The notes beneath the pieces were generated by a model, which was given only the letters and a program-made list of their open reading frames with translations, did not search any database and was not told where the DNA came from. The translations under genes were made by a program, and so were the position numbers. A DNA stretch of 64,000 nt from UBA1930 sp943371535 (lineage in GTDB: Bacteria > Bacteroidota > Bacteroidia > Chitinophagales > Chitinophagaceae). The stretch covers positions 1-64,000 of the forward strand of contig CALRVE020000013.1 of the NCBI GenBank assembly GCA_943371535.1. The letters are read 5' to 3'. This document shows, in pieces, positions 18,301 through 26,627 of the stretch (its first letter is position 1; each line of letters starts with the position of its first letter).

Positions 18301-20688
18301 AGTTGCATTTTGAAAACTGAGTGTTGTAGCAGCAACATTTAGAACACCAGCAGTTAATGTTAATGAACCATTTATTGTAAAAGATTGATTGCCTAGCGTT
18401 ATACCCCCGGCTCTATTAACGGTTAAATTAGTAATTGATGGTGCCGATGTAAACGTATTATCAGGAATAGTAAAACTTGTAGCATTGGTTCCAAAAGTTA
18501 AACTACTAGCAGTTGCTATAGTTAAAGTTCCAGCAGTTCTAGTAATTGGAGTTGCTCCAGTTTGAAAAATTAATGATGTATTTAAAATATCAAAAACTCC
18601 ATTGGTTAAATTCAAAGTGCCATTTATAGTAAAAGCTTGGTTGCCTATAGTTACACCACCAACTCTATTGATGGTAAGATTACCTAAACTAGGTGCCGCA
18701 GTAAATAAACCATTAGGGAGTGTGAAGTTGCTTGCATTGGTACCAAAAACTAAATTACTACCAGTAGTAACGGTTAATGTACCAGCTGTTCTAACAATAG
18801 GTGTAGCATTGTTTTGAAAAGTAAATGTACCACTAGCTACACTCAATGCACCTGCAGTTAATGTAAGTGTTCCATCTAATGTAATGCCTTGGGCATTCCA
18901 AGTAAGTAAATTGGTTCTATTAATGGTAAGATTATTAATAGAAGGAGTTACTGTAAAAGTACTTGCTGGAATAGTAAATGCATTACCACCTACATTTCCT
19001 GGTGTTCCAAAAATTAAATTGGCTGTTGAACCGAGTGTTAATGTTCCAGATGTTCTTGCAATTGGCGTATTCCCATTTTGAAAGGTAAGTGTTGAATTGA
19101 GAACATTCAAAACGCCAGCAGTTAATGTTAATGTTCCATTGATAGTAAAAGGCTGATTGCCAATAGTAATTCCCCCAGCTCTGTTAATGGTTAAATTAGT
19201 AATAGCAGGTGCCGATGTAAAAGTATTATCAGGAATGGTAAAACTTGTAGCATTGGTTCCAAAAGATAAGCTACTAGCAGTTGCTGTAGTGATTGTACCA
19301 CTTGTTCTAGTAATTGGAGTTGCTCCAGTTTGAAAACTTAATGTTGTATTTAAAATATTAAAAACTCCATCGGTTAAGTTTAATGTGCCATTGATGGTAA
19401 AAGATTGATTGCCTACAGTTACACCACCAACTCTATTGATGGTAAGATTACCTAAACTAGGTGCCGCAGTAAATAAACCATTAGGCAGTGTGAAATTGGT
19501 TGCATTGGCACCAAACACTAAATTACTACCAGTAGTAACCGATAGTGTGCCAGCTGTTCTAACAATAGGTGTAGCATTATTTTGAAAAGTAAATGTACCA
19601 CTAGCTACACTCAATGCACCTGCAGTTAATGTAAGTGTTCCATCTAATGTAATGCCTTGGGCATTCCAAGTAAGAGTATTGGTTCTATTTACTGTTAGAT
19701 TATTTATAGATGGAGCAGTAGTAAAAGTATTTGCTGGAATGGTAAATGCGTTGCCACTTGTATTGCCAGTTGTTCCAAAAATTAAATTTGCTGCTGAACC
19801 TAAGGTTATTGTACCAATTTGTGAGGTGCCATTTCTAGCAATTAATGTGTTTGCTCTTTGTAGCGTTAAAGTGTTGTTTCCTACATTAAAAACTCCATTA
19901 GTTAATGTTAAAGCAGTTGTTCCAGCTGCTGTTCCTAAATTAAAATTGCTACTTGTGTTTACAGTTATACCAATACCATCAATATTTAAACTTGAATAGG
20001 TAGGAATGAATGATCCTCCAGAAGAAAGACCAGTTCCATGTAAACTTGAACTAACAAGTGTTGTATTGGCAGTGATAATTGAAGAATTCAATGTAAAGTT
20101 GTCAACTTTCATTACTCCATCAGATGGTGTTGGACTTGCTCCTGCTCTAAAACCAACAATTCTAAAATAAACAGTACTTTGATTATTTGTAGCAGCGGGG
20201 ATGTTAAAAGTTCTTGTTGTATACGAGTTTGTAACAGCTGTTGTTACATTTATTCTTGTATAAGTAATTCCATTGATACTATAATAAATATCAACGTTTG
20301 TAGGCATTTGGGCTCCAACTCCTTGAATATCCATCGATACACTTAAAGTTGAAAAACCAGTACAATCAAATGGTCCGATTTGTATATGAGGATTGGTAGA
20401 AGCCGAAGTTAGGTTGGTAGTAAAACCATAATAACCAATAGCATAACCTGCATTTGAACCTCCACCATAAGCAATGGATGTTCCATTACCTGCACCATTG
20501 GAAGCTGATAGAGAACTAACACTCAATACTGGACTACCAATACTTGAAACGGCTTCTTGAATGTTTGTTTCAACAGTAGTATTTCTGTTTAAATTATCTT
20601 CAAAGTCATAGTAAGCAATGGGCACTTGAGCTTTTGAAGTTAAGAAAGACAGCACTAACAGTGTTAAAATTACATGTTTAATTTTCAT
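15397..20688 (-). CDS. giant repetitive T9SS-exported surface protein
   Basis: A 1763-residue protein. I chose the ATG at 20688 (MKIKHVILTLLVLSFLTSKA, a clear signal peptide) over an upstream start at 20718. Residues about 25-200 form a lectin/jelly-roll-like region (FDCTGFSTLSVSMDIQG, TVYFRIVGFRAG). Residues about 210-1130 hold roughly ten or more beta repeats of 60-75 residues with a common pattern: INGTLTLTAGVLNV, then FQNxxTPIxRTxGTL, then LxFGxxxxxFTIPxxxF, then xxNLTxNRxxG. A less repetitive region follows, then a fibronectin-like stretch (VKYNIERSSNGQEFTYLGEL) and a C-terminal type A sorting domain (ITIYPNPVK to the end). It is probably displayed on the cell surface as an adhesin or gliding-related protein. 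Confidence 0.9.
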   Translation of the reverse strand: MKIKHVILTLLVLSFLTSKAQVPIAYYDFEDNLNRNTTVETNIQEAVSSIGSPVLSVSSLSASNGAGNGTSIAYGGGSNAGYAIGYYGFTTNLTSASTNPHIQIGPFDCTGFSTLSVSMDIQGVGAQMPTNVDIYYSINGITYTRINVTTAVTNSYTTRTFNIPAATNNQSTVYFRIVGFRAGASPTPSDGVMKVDNFTLNSSIITANTTLVSSSLHGTGLSSGGSFIPTYSSLNIDGIGITVNTSSNFNLGTAAGTTALTLTNGVFNVGNNTLTLQRANTLIARNGTSQIGTITLGSAANLIFGTTGNTSGNAFTIPANTFTTAPSINNLTVNRTNTLTWNAQGITLDGTLTLTAGALSVASGTFTFQNNATPIVRTAGTLSVTTGSNLVFGANATNFTLPNGLFTAAPSLGNLTINRVGGVTVGNQSFTINGTLNLTDGVFNILNTTLSFQTGATPITRTSGTITTATASSLSFGTNATSFTIPDNTFTSAPAITNLTINRAGGITIGNQPFTINGTLTLTAGVLNVLNSTLTFQNGNTPIARTSGTLTLGSTANLIFGTPGNVGGNAFTIPASTFTVTPSINNLTINRTNLLTWNAQGITLDGTLTLTAGALSVASGTFTFQNNATPIVRTAGTLTVTTGSNLVFGTNASNFTLPNGLFTAAPSLGNLTINRVGGVTIGNQAFTINGTLNLTNGVFDILNTSLIFQTGATPITRTAGTLTIATASSLTFGTNATSFTIPDNTFTSAPSITNLTVNRAGGITLGNQSFTINGSLTLTAGVLNVAATTLSFQNATTPIVRTGGTLTLTTNSNLIFGANAANFTLPNSLFTTTPSFNNLTVNRNGGITLGNQSITINGTLTLTSGVFNIVNNTLTLQNSDIPLARTSGTLTVGTTASIIFGTPGNTGGAAFTIPNNFFTATPPVFASFTMNRTNELVLNATQGLTLSSNLNLLSGTLNNAGRNIGLTGNISGTGTVSGAGTITMTGASTTISGASISNLQLDNSAGFSLTGSPTITNTLTLTNGNLSVGANTVTFHTGNIPIARTTGLINLATSSSLVFGTAGNTGGNAFAIPNNTFSSSTPLFNNFTINRTNDLTLNNQNFSIRGTLNIIAGRLILPTSYLFTLKSTSITNTAMVSTVGATGSILYNTGAAFRVERFVGRISGNGVRAYRDFSSSVNTGTSTIFSNWQENGTNGLDGGFHYGTHITGVAGASPGGVDGATGFDITSTGSKSLFTYDISTVDGSASWNAANSTNQTNDTLSAFKGYRLFVRGNRLINLYAGQPPILAAGVVLRSTGKLVTGDVVYSTTGVTANGGSNNNIRLNSASASGYTHIGNPYASIVNWDTLYTDAATTNISSSYTIYDPNVGTNGGFAVYNSTSGISAPVSSAINEYIQPGQAFFIQNTSVSPSITIKETHKATNVANFTNTFRNSNVGSKLYVNLLRNVNTADVLMDGVALAFNEQFSNEIGKEDAFKISNTSENISIINKNNQLAIEGRKQPTVNDTFYFKIDQLVAGVNYKLEVLSDQFIINGLQAFLIDKFTNTEMVLPIGTNFRHSFTTNSNVNSFNQRFIIVFKPLTSLSVNFIQFHGTPINDYINLKWEVKETDIVKYNIERSSNGQEFTYLGELPSTSSTSNSFQNYQWNDLHPLNNQNYYRIKAIGKDGKIVYSKTILIQLQKRNSEITIYPNPVKQQTFNLYLQDVDEDNNLNVNIYSLSGVLVHNVVIRHTSATSSHIVSLPNLSKATYIVKVLGKKLDTQLKLFVE
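18600..19700 (-). repeat. near-identical direct DNA repeats within the surface-protein gene
   Basis: Stretches of over 100 bases recur almost unchanged at a 768-base (256-codon) offset: the block starting at 18653 matches that at 19421 with only a few substitutions, and the segments near 18885 and 19653 match likewise. The unit is therefore about four protein repeats long, and duplication kept the frame. Confidence 0.8.
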
Positions 20689-20730
20689 GTTTGGTAAAAA
20701 AAGGGATATAAATATCACTATAATAAGCGG

Positions 20731-20761
20731 TTTTTTAAAAAACGAATATAATATATCTTTG
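20731..20761 (+). promoter_or_regulatory. candidate promoter for pdhA
   Basis: A -7 box TATCTTTG (20754-20761) fits the Bacteroidota consensus TAnnTTTG, with a T-rich -33 region at 20731-20734 about 19 bases upstream. It would give a leader of roughly 145 bases before the GTG start of pdhA. Confidence 0.45.
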
Positions 20762-20912
20762 TTTATTTTTTTATATTTTATTCACATAAATTGTGTGTTT
20801 GGGGATTATTAATAAAATAAATATTTATTCGCTCCTTCAATTATAAATTAGCTATTTACTTTTACAGTTTTAATTGCTAAACCCTATATTTGCCACTCAA
20901 AATTTTGAGCCT

Positions 20913-21908
20913 GTGTCAACTAAATTTTCTAAAGAAACTTACATGTATTGGTACGAGTTAATGCAACTCATTCGCCAATTTGAATTGAAAGCAGAAGAAA
21001 TGTATAAAATGGCTGGAAAAATTCGTGGATTTTTTCATGCTTATGTTGGTCAAGAAGCTATTGCAGCAGGTGTTATGACAGCCACTCGTCATGAAGATCC
21101 ATTCATTACTGCTTATAGAGATCATGGCTGGGCTTTAGCAAAAGGTACAACAGCAAATGCCTGTATGGCAGAGTTATATGGTAAATCAACAGGTTGTGCA
21201 AAAGGAAAGGGTGGAAGTATGCACTTTTTTGATGTGAAAAATTACTTCTATGGTGGTCATGGTATAGTAGGGGCACAAATTGGCACAGGAGCTGGTTTAG
21301 CATTCGCTGAACAATATAAAGGAACGGATAATGTTGTATTATGTTTCTTTGGCGATGGTGCTTCTCGTCAAGGTATGTTACACGAAACGTTTAACATGGC
21401 AATGACTTGGAAATTACCTGTAATTTTTGTTTGCGAAAACAATAATTATGCAATGGGTACTTCAGTAGAACGTACTAGTAACGTAGTTGATATTTATAAA
21501 CTAGCAGATGCATATGAAATGCCCGCTGATATGGTTGATGGTATGGATCCTGAAGCTGTGCATGATAGTGTTGCAAGAGCTGTAAAACGTGGACGTGAAG
21601 GTGGTGGTCCAACTTTAATTGAAATGAAAACTTATCGCTATAAAGGTCATTCTATTAGTGACCCTCAAAAATATAGAAGTAAGGATGAGGTGGATGAATA
21701 CAAAGAAAAAGATCCTATCACTAGTGTAGCAAACACTATTTTAGAAAACGGTTTTGCTAACCAAGAAGATTTGGCAGCCATTGATGCAAAAATTGAAGCA
21801 ATCGTAAACGAAAGTGTTCGTTTTGCAGAAGAAAGTCCATTACCAGATGATAGCGAATTATTGAAAGATGTTTATGTGGATGAAAATTATCCATTTATTG
21901 TAGACTAA
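20913..21908 (+). CDS. pdhA: pyruvate dehydrogenase E1 component, alpha subunit
   Basis: The E1-alpha subunit, which with E1-beta decarboxylates pyruvate using thiamine diphosphate. Visible motifs are KIRGFFHAYVGQEAIAAG, HGWALAKG, GKGGSMHFF, and the ThDP site GDGASRQGMLHETFNMA...CENNNYAMGT (GDG-NN). The phosphoregulation-like loop YRYKGHSISDP is present. Start: the frame is open from a TTG at 20874; GTG at 20913 gives STKFSKETYMYWYELM, which fits family N-termini best, and the first ATG (20943) would cut conserved helix residues. About 331 residues, usual length. E1-beta is not adjacent. The next genes (TPR, ribH, LutA-like, EVE) follow at short spacing on the same strand. Confidence 0.93.
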   Translation: MSTKFSKETYMYWYELMQLIRQFELKAEEMYKMAGKIRGFFHAYVGQEAIAAGVMTATRHEDPFITAYRDHGWALAKGTTANACMAELYGKSTGCAKGKGGSMHFFDVKNYFYGGHGIVGAQIGTGAGLAFAEQYKGTDNVVLCFFGDGASRQGMLHETFNMAMTWKLPVIFVCENNNYAMGTSVERTSNVVDIYKLADAYEMPADMVDGMDPEAVHDSVARAVKRGREGGGPTLIEMKTYRYKGHSISDPQKYRSKDEVDEYKEKDPITSVANTILENGFANQEDLAAIDAKIEAIVNESVRFAEESPLPDDSELLKDVYVDENYPFIVD

Positions 21909-21973
21909 TATTTTATAATCTAACAATCTAGCAAATTATTTTGCTGAGCTTTTACAATTAAATTCAATTTAAA

Positions 21974-22660
21974 ATGAGTGAACAAGTAGTAGAAAAAGAT
22001 TTGTTGTTACAAGTAGAAAGTATTTGGAAAAAAAATCAAAAAATAATTATTGGAGGGTTGGTTGCAATTATTGTAGTTGTAGGTGGTTGGTATGCTTACA
22101 ATTCTTTTGTAGTAGCACCTAAAGAAGAGAAAGCTGCTGAAGCTATTTACAAAGTACAAGAATATTTCAGTCAAGATTCTTCCAACCTAGTTATTAATGG
22201 CGATAATGCTACTGGAACAAAAGGGGCATTGTATGTAATTAAAACTTATGGTGGAACTAAAGCTGCTAATCTTGCCCATTACTATGCAGGTGTGAGTTAT
22301 TTAAAATTGAAAGATTTTAATAATGCCATAAAGTATTTAAAAGATTTTAGTACCGATGCAAAGCAAATTCAAATGCAAGCTTATACTTCATTAGCACATG
22401 CTTATGCAGAGAGTGGTAAAAAAGATGAAGCTGTTACCACTTACAAGAAGGCAGCATCAACTTTTGAAACAGATGAAGAAGCTACCGCTTTAAATTTAAG
22501 CTTTGCTGCTGGTTTATTAGAAACCATGAATAAAAACAGCGAAGCCTTAGAGATTTATAAAACTATTAAACAAAAATATCCAAGTACAACTGTTGGTTAT
22601 ACTGTAGATAAATACATTTATAAATTAAGTATCGAGAAAAACGATTTTAGTACAAACTAA
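21974..22660 (+). CDS. membrane-anchored tetratricopeptide repeat protein (YfgM-like)
   Basis: A 228-residue protein. A short cytosolic N-terminus (about 1-24) leads to one TM helix (about 25-47, IIIGGLVAIIVVVGGWYAY), then a periplasmic domain with TPR-type helices (AANLAHYYAGVSYLKLKDFNNAIKYL, QAYTSLAHAYAESGKKDEAVTTYKKA, EALEIYKTIKQKYP). The topology matches YfgM-like ancillary factors that help periplasmic folding or regulate stress. It lies 65 bases after pdhA and 3 bases before ribH, so it is likely co-transcribed with ribH. Confidence 0.8.
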   Translation: MSEQVVEKDLLLQVESIWKKNQKIIIGGLVAIIVVVGGWYAYNSFVVAPKEEKAAEAIYKVQEYFSQDSSNLVINGDNATGTKGALYVIKTYGGTKAANLAHYYAGVSYLKLKDFNNAIKYLKDFSTDAKQIQMQAYTSLAHAYAESGKKDEAVTTYKKAASTFETDEEATALNLSFAAGLLETMNKNSEALEIYKTIKQKYPSTTVGYTVDKYIYKLSIEKNDFSTN

Positions 22661-22663
22661 TTT

Positions 22664-23146
22664 ATGGCAACAAAAGGAAATACAACATTAAACAAAGGCA
22701 TCCCTACAATTGCGGATGCCTTTGTAGTTATTATAAAAACAGAATGGAATAGTGCAATTGTAAATAAGCTAGAAGCTGGTGTAAAAAAAATATTGAAAGC
22801 AAGTAATGTTGCAACTAAAACCATTACTGTACCCGGTGCTGTTGAAATTCCATTTGCAGTAAAGCAACATTATACTTATGCATCTAAAGTGCCCAATGCA
22901 TACATTACTTTAGGAACTGTTATTCAAGGTGATACTCCACATTTTGATTATGTGTGTAAGTTAGTTACCGATGGTATTTTACAACTGAACTTATCTTTGG
23001 ATGTACCTGTTATATATGGTGTATTAACCGTTTTAAATGAGCAGCAAGCTTTGGAAAGAATAGGAGGTAAGCATGGTCATAAAGGAGAAGAAGCAGCAAT
23101 TACTGCTTTAAAAATGATACAATTGAACCATCAACTTAAAAAGTAA
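22664..23146 (+). CDS. ribH: 6,7-dimethyl-8-ribityllumazine synthase
   Basis: A 160-residue lumazine synthase, which joins 5-amino-6-ribitylamino-uracil with dihydroxybutanone phosphate in riboflavin biosynthesis. Family signatures are TEWNSAIVNKLEAGV, the substrate loop TVPGAVEIPFAVK, LGTVIQGDTPHFDYVCKLVTDGI (catalytic His in PHFDYV) and VPVIYGVLTVLNEQQALERIGGKHGHKGEEAA. The usual D/E after YGVLT is replaced by V-L-N, common in this phylum. It starts 3 bases after the TPR gene, suggesting translational coupling. No FMN riboswitch-like element is visible, as expected for a gene inside an operon. Confidence 0.96.
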   Translation: MATKGNTTLNKGIPTIADAFVVIIKTEWNSAIVNKLEAGVKKILKASNVATKTITVPGAVEIPFAVKQHYTYASKVPNAYITLGTVIQGDTPHFDYVCKLVTDGILQLNLSLDVPVIYGVLTVLNEQQALERIGGKHGHKGEEAAITALKMIQLNHQLKK

Positions 23147-23166
23147 AAGCGTATTAATTTAATCGA

Positions 23167-23886
23167 ATGACAGTTCAAATTTTTATACCTTGTTTTATTG
23201 ATCAATTATATCCAAATGTGGCTTTTAGTATGGTAAAAGTGCTAGAAAAAGCTGGGTGTAAAGTATTGTACAATAGCAATCAAACTTGTTGTGGACAGCC
23301 AGCATTTAATGCAGGATTTTGGGGTGAAGCAAAAGATGTTTGTAAAAAATTTTTACAAGATTTCGGTACTGCCGATTATGTGGTTGCTCCAAGTGCAAGT
23401 TGTGTAGGCTTTGTAAGAAATTATTATCAAAAATTATTTGAAAATACCAGTCAAGAGCAACAAGTAAAAGATTTATCGGTACGTACATTTGAGTTTAGTG
23501 AGTTTATGATTAAAGTGTTGAAGGTAGATGACGTAGGTGCAGTGTTCAATGGGAAAGCTACTTATCATGATAGTTGTGCTGCATTAAGAGAATGTGGACT
23601 AAAGCAAGAGCCAAGAAAACTATTACAAAAAGTAAAAGGCTTAGAATTGGTGGAGATGGTAGATAATGAAACCTGTTGTGGTTTTGGTGGTACTTTTGCT
23701 GTAAAGTTTGAACCCATAAGTATTGCAATGGGCGATCAAAAAATTAATAATGCTGTAGCAACAAATGCAGAATATTTAATTAGCACAGACATGAGTTGTT
23801 TAATGCATATTGATGGTTGTATACAACATCAGCATAAAGATTTAAAAGTGATACATTTAGCCGATGTTTTAGCAAGTGGATGGTAA
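23167..23886 (+). CDS. LutA/YkgE-type (Fe-S)-binding oxidoreductase subunit
   Basis: A 239-residue protein with two CCG domains: IFIPCFID...NQTCCGQPAFNAGF near the N-terminus and YHDSCAALRECGLK...NETCCGFGGTFAVKF in the second half. This arrangement is that of LutA, a part of the LutABC L-lactate oxidising complex, and of the related heterodisulfide-reductase-like subunits. In this window the LutB and LutC partners are not adjacent, so the electron partner is uncertain. Cytosolic; 20 bases after ribH. Confidence 0.88.
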   Translation: MTVQIFIPCFIDQLYPNVAFSMVKVLEKAGCKVLYNSNQTCCGQPAFNAGFWGEAKDVCKKFLQDFGTADYVVAPSASCVGFVRNYYQKLFENTSQEQQVKDLSVRTFEFSEFMIKVLKVDDVGAVFNGKATYHDSCAALRECGLKQEPRKLLQKVKGLELVEMVDNETCCGFGGTFAVKFEPISIAMGDQKINNAVATNAEYLISTDMSCLMHIDGCIQHQHKDLKVIHLADVLASGW

Positions 23887-23889
23887 ATC

Positions 23890-23933
23890 CAATTAAGAAT
23901 TAATAATTAGAAATTATAAATTAGAAATTCACC
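23890..23933. repeat. AATTAGAAATT word repeat
   Basis: Degenerate repeats of AATTA(A)GAAATT fill the gap between the LutA-like stop and the EVE-protein start, running right up to the ATG. AT-rich words like this may also weaken local secondary structure at the start. Confidence 0.5.
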
Positions 23934-24347
23934 ATGAACTATTGGTTAGTAAAATCGGAACCCTTCAAATATAGTTGGGAACAATTTGAAAAAGATGGAC
24001 AAACATTTTGGGATGGTGTAAGAAATTATGCAGCTCGAAATAATTTAAGAGCCATGAAAAAAGGCGATTTAGTGCTTTGGTATCATAGTAATGAAGGATT
24101 AGAAATTGTAGGTATAGCCAAGGTAATTAAAGAAGCTTATCAAGATCCAACTACTACAGAAGAAGCTTGGGTTGCAGTAGATTTAAAGCCTTTCAAAAAA
24201 TTAAAGAAACCCATTTCATTAGCTCAAATTAAGGCTGAAAAAAGTTTAGCTAATATGGATTTAGTAAGACTAGGCCGACTTTCTGTTGGTACAGTAAAAG
24301 AAGATGAATGGCATACGATAATAGAATTAAGTGAAACAAAAATTTAA
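23934..24347 (+). CDS. EVE domain protein
   Basis: A 137-residue EVE domain, covering the entire protein. It shows the family's start MNYWLVKSEPFKYSWEQ, then FWDGVRNYAARNNLRAMKKGDLVLWYHS and GLEIVGIAKVIKEAYQDPT. EVE domains share the PUA/YTH-like fold and are thought to recognise modified bases in RNA or DNA; many bacterial stand-alone copies have no assigned target. Same strand as the ribH group and followed by a clear terminator, so it is the last gene of that run. Confidence 0.93.
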   Translation: MNYWLVKSEPFKYSWEQFEKDGQTFWDGVRNYAARNNLRAMKKGDLVLWYHSNEGLEIVGIAKVIKEAYQDPTTTEEAWVAVDLKPFKKLKKPISLAQIKAEKSLANMDLVRLGRLSVGTVKEDEWHTIIELSETKI

Positions 24348-24352
24348 TATAC

Positions 24353-24383
24353 ACTCCGAAGTTTAAAAGCTTCGGAGTTTTTT
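24353..24383 (+). terminator. rho-independent terminator after the EVE gene
   Basis: A nine-base perfect stem ACTCCGAAG / CTTCGGAGT with an 8-base loop, followed by T6. Confidence 0.92.
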
Positions 24384-24510
24384 ATGTTCTTTCAAATTTA
24401 CAACAAGTTATATTTTCTGCCGTCAATCATTAACTCCCTTCTCTTCTTTAAATTCTATTTTACTGGTGTGAATAAAATAGCTCAAATTTGCAGGTATAAA
24501 AATTAGTATT

Positions 24511-25347
24511 ATGAGCAAAGTTTGGTTTATAACAGGATGTTCAACAGGTTTTGGAAGAGAGCTAGCAAAAGAAGTATTACAAGCAGGTTACAAAGCAGTT
24601 GTAACTGCAAGAAATACCAACGACATTGTAGATATCGTTTCAGCATATCCTGAAACCGCTTTGGCAGTTCAATTAGATGTAACCAATGCAGCAGCTATTG
24701 CAAGTTCTGTTGAACAAGCAACTCAACATTTTGGAAGTATAGATGTGTTGGTAAACAATGCAGGTATTGGTTATTTTGGTGCTATTGAAGAAAGTGATGA
24801 AGCCGAAGTAAGAAGAATGTTTGATATTAATTTCTTTGGCTTAGCCAACATGACAAACGCTGTTTTACCAATCATGCGTAAACAACGCAGTGGCCATATT
24901 ATAAACATTGCATCTATTGGAGGATTGGTTTCTTTTCCTGGTGTTGGTTTTTATAATGCTACAAAATATGCAGTAGATGGTTTATCAGAATCGTTAGCTA
25001 AAGAAGTAGCTCATTTAGGAATAAAAGTAACAGTGATTTGTCCGAGTGGTTTTAGAACAGATTGGGCAGGACGTTCGGCCAATAATGCAACTAAAGTAAT
25101 TGATGATTATGCACCAACTGCACATGCCAATAAAGATACTATTAGAGGGTATAGTGGTAATCAGCCAGGAGATCCTATAATGGCTGCAAAGGCAATAGTT
25201 ATGGTTACTGAAACTGAAAAACCACCAATGCGTTTATTGTTAGGAGCTGGTGCAATGAAGGGTGGTAGAAGAAAATTAGAAGAACTTAAAACTGATTTTG
25301 ATACTTGGGAATCTATTACTATTGGAGCTGATAGACCTAAGAGCTAA
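24511..25347 (+). CDS. short-chain dehydrogenase/reductase
   Basis: A 278-residue classical SDR. The NAD(P)-binding motif is TGCSTGFG at about 8-15, with VTARN after beta-2 (an Arg favouring NADP). LDVTN precedes the conserved NNAG. The catalytic set is Ser in NIASIGG, then YNATK (Tyr/Lys), and the sequence continues KVTVICPSGFRTDWAG. Many enzymes of this subgroup are annotated as oxidoreductases of unknown substrate. Single gene with no clear pathway neighbours. Cytosolic. Confidence 0.92.
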   Translation: MSKVWFITGCSTGFGRELAKEVLQAGYKAVVTARNTNDIVDIVSAYPETALAVQLDVTNAAAIASSVEQATQHFGSIDVLVNNAGIGYFGAIEESDEAEVRRMFDINFFGLANMTNAVLPIMRKQRSGHIINIASIGGLVSFPGVGFYNATKYAVDGLSESLAKEVAHLGIKVTVICPSGFRTDWAGRSANNATKVIDDYAPTAHANKDTIRGYSGNQPGDPIMAAKAIVMVTETEKPPMRLLLGAGAMKGGRRKLEELKTDFDTWESITIGADRPKS

Positions 25348-25462
25348 GTAAATTAATTTTAGTAAAATACTATTTCAAATGAAAGCATTCAATTGGTAAT
25401 TCTCGTTTAGAAAATCTAATGTTTTATCATTTAAATAAATTAGTAGTATAAATGTTAAAAAG

Positions 25463-26019
25463 ATGAGTAGCATAATTTATTGCTCTTTTTTGTTGTTAAT
25501 TGCTTGCAATACATCAAATGAAAGTGTCAGTAAACTGAGCGATAATAAACAAAGTTGGAAAAACCAGTTCAATAAAAGCTACCATTACTTGGGCATCGAA
25601 ACTGGATTTTAGTGGTGGATAAACCTTTTCCTTAACAAAATGCTACTGGTATAGAATATATTAATGCCATTGACCAATTATTGCCAACAGTAGAATATGC
25701 TATAGATGAAATCAATAAATCAACACATATAAAACCCATCATTTATCAAGATAAAGAACTAAATTTTATTTCAAAAGAACAACCAAAAGGTGTAACACAA
25801 TTTGCTGAAGCATCTAAAAAATTATTTGCTCAACAGTAAGTGCAAACTATTTTACATGACTCGGGATTTGTAAAATTAGATCAAGCATTAAAGCTATTTA
25901 AAGTATTGGTAATAAAAACCAATGAAACCATTCCTTATACATCTGTATTTATGCAATTGGATTGTTGTTATTGGAGTACAGAAAAAGAAAATCAGCTTTG
26001 CCAACAAATGAAAAAGTAG
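25463..26019 (+). pseudogene. decayed lipoprotein gene
   Basis: An ATG at 25463 opens a lipoprotein signal (MSSIIYCSFLLLIACNTSNE) but the frame stops at 25610 after ETGF. The +1-shifted frame continues the protein (ILVVDKPFP, stop near 25633, then ATGIEYINAIDQLLPTVEYA through FAEASKKLFAQQ, stop, then VQTILHDSGFVKLDQALKLF) and ends at 26019. So one frameshift near 25607 and two in-frame TAA codons break an otherwise protein-like reading of about 185 codons. I do not recognise the family. The remainder of the 25348-26129 gap holds no other gene. Confidence 0.65.
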
Positions 26020-26129
26020 CAACTATTAACAGGAATAATTCTAATTGAAAGTAGTAATTGTGTAACATATATCCTTAAGTTTATAAGATTTTTTGTAATC
26101 AATGAAGCAGCTTTGTACAAAATAGATTT

Positions 26130-26627
26130 ATGAAAAATGTATTGGGTTTGTTGCTTCTATGTTGCTTACTTATTAGTACTCATAAAACCGTTGCACAGGT
26201 AAATATTAACATACAATCTCAACCAGTTTGGAGTCCCATAGGGTACGATCATGTAGATTATTACTATATTCCCGATATTGATATTTATTATAGTGTACCC
26301 CAACATAAATATGTTTATTTAAGTAACAATCGTTGGGTTTTTAACACTGCACCACCGGCACAGTATATAAATTATAACTTTTACAATGGGTACAAAGTTG
26401 TATTGAATGGGCCAAGACCTTACTTACAGCACAAAGCCCATAAAGTAAAATATGTAGGGTTTAAGGGAAACAATCATAATCAAGGCATTATAAAAAATAG
26501 TAAAGAAGCCAAATATTTTGTAGTGAAAGGTCATCCTAATCATGTTGTAAAAACAAAAATGGGTAAGCCTCATTCTAGTAAGGGAAAGGGCAATAATGGT
26601 AATGCTGGCAAGAAAAAGAAAAATTAA
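26130..26627 (+). CDS. secreted basic protein of unknown function
   Basis: A 165-residue exported protein. The signal peptide is MKNVLGLLLLCCLLISTHKT with cleavage near VAQ-VN. The mature N-terminal half is rich in Tyr/Pro/Trp (VWSPIGYDHVDYYYIPDIDIYY, QHKYVYLSNNRWVF), a pattern I know from a family of short Bacteroidota periplasmic proteins without assigned function. The C-terminal third is Lys/Gly/Asn/His-rich and probably disordered (KPHSSKGKGNNGNAGKKKKN). It overlaps the end of the convergent lactonase gene by 4 bases, so the two share a stop-codon region. Confidence 0.75.
   Translation: MKNVLGLLLLCCLLISTHKTVAQVNINIQSQPVWSPIGYDHVDYYYIPDIDIYYSVPQHKYVYLSNNRWVFNTAPPAQYINYNFYNGYKVVLNGPRPYLQHKAHKVKYVGFKGNNHNQGIIKNSKEAKYFVVKGHPNHVVKTKMGKPHSSKGKGNNGNAGKKKKN

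Noticed and set aside
15397..20688. Regular repeats resembling a CRISPR or tandem-repeat array
   Set aside because: The periodicity is codon-framed and translates to beta repeats with conserved residues; there are no constant repeats with unique spacers and no cas genes.
22664..23146. A possible FMN riboswitch ahead of ribH
   Set aside because: ribH starts 3 bases after the TPR gene; no RFN-like conserved sequence lies upstream.
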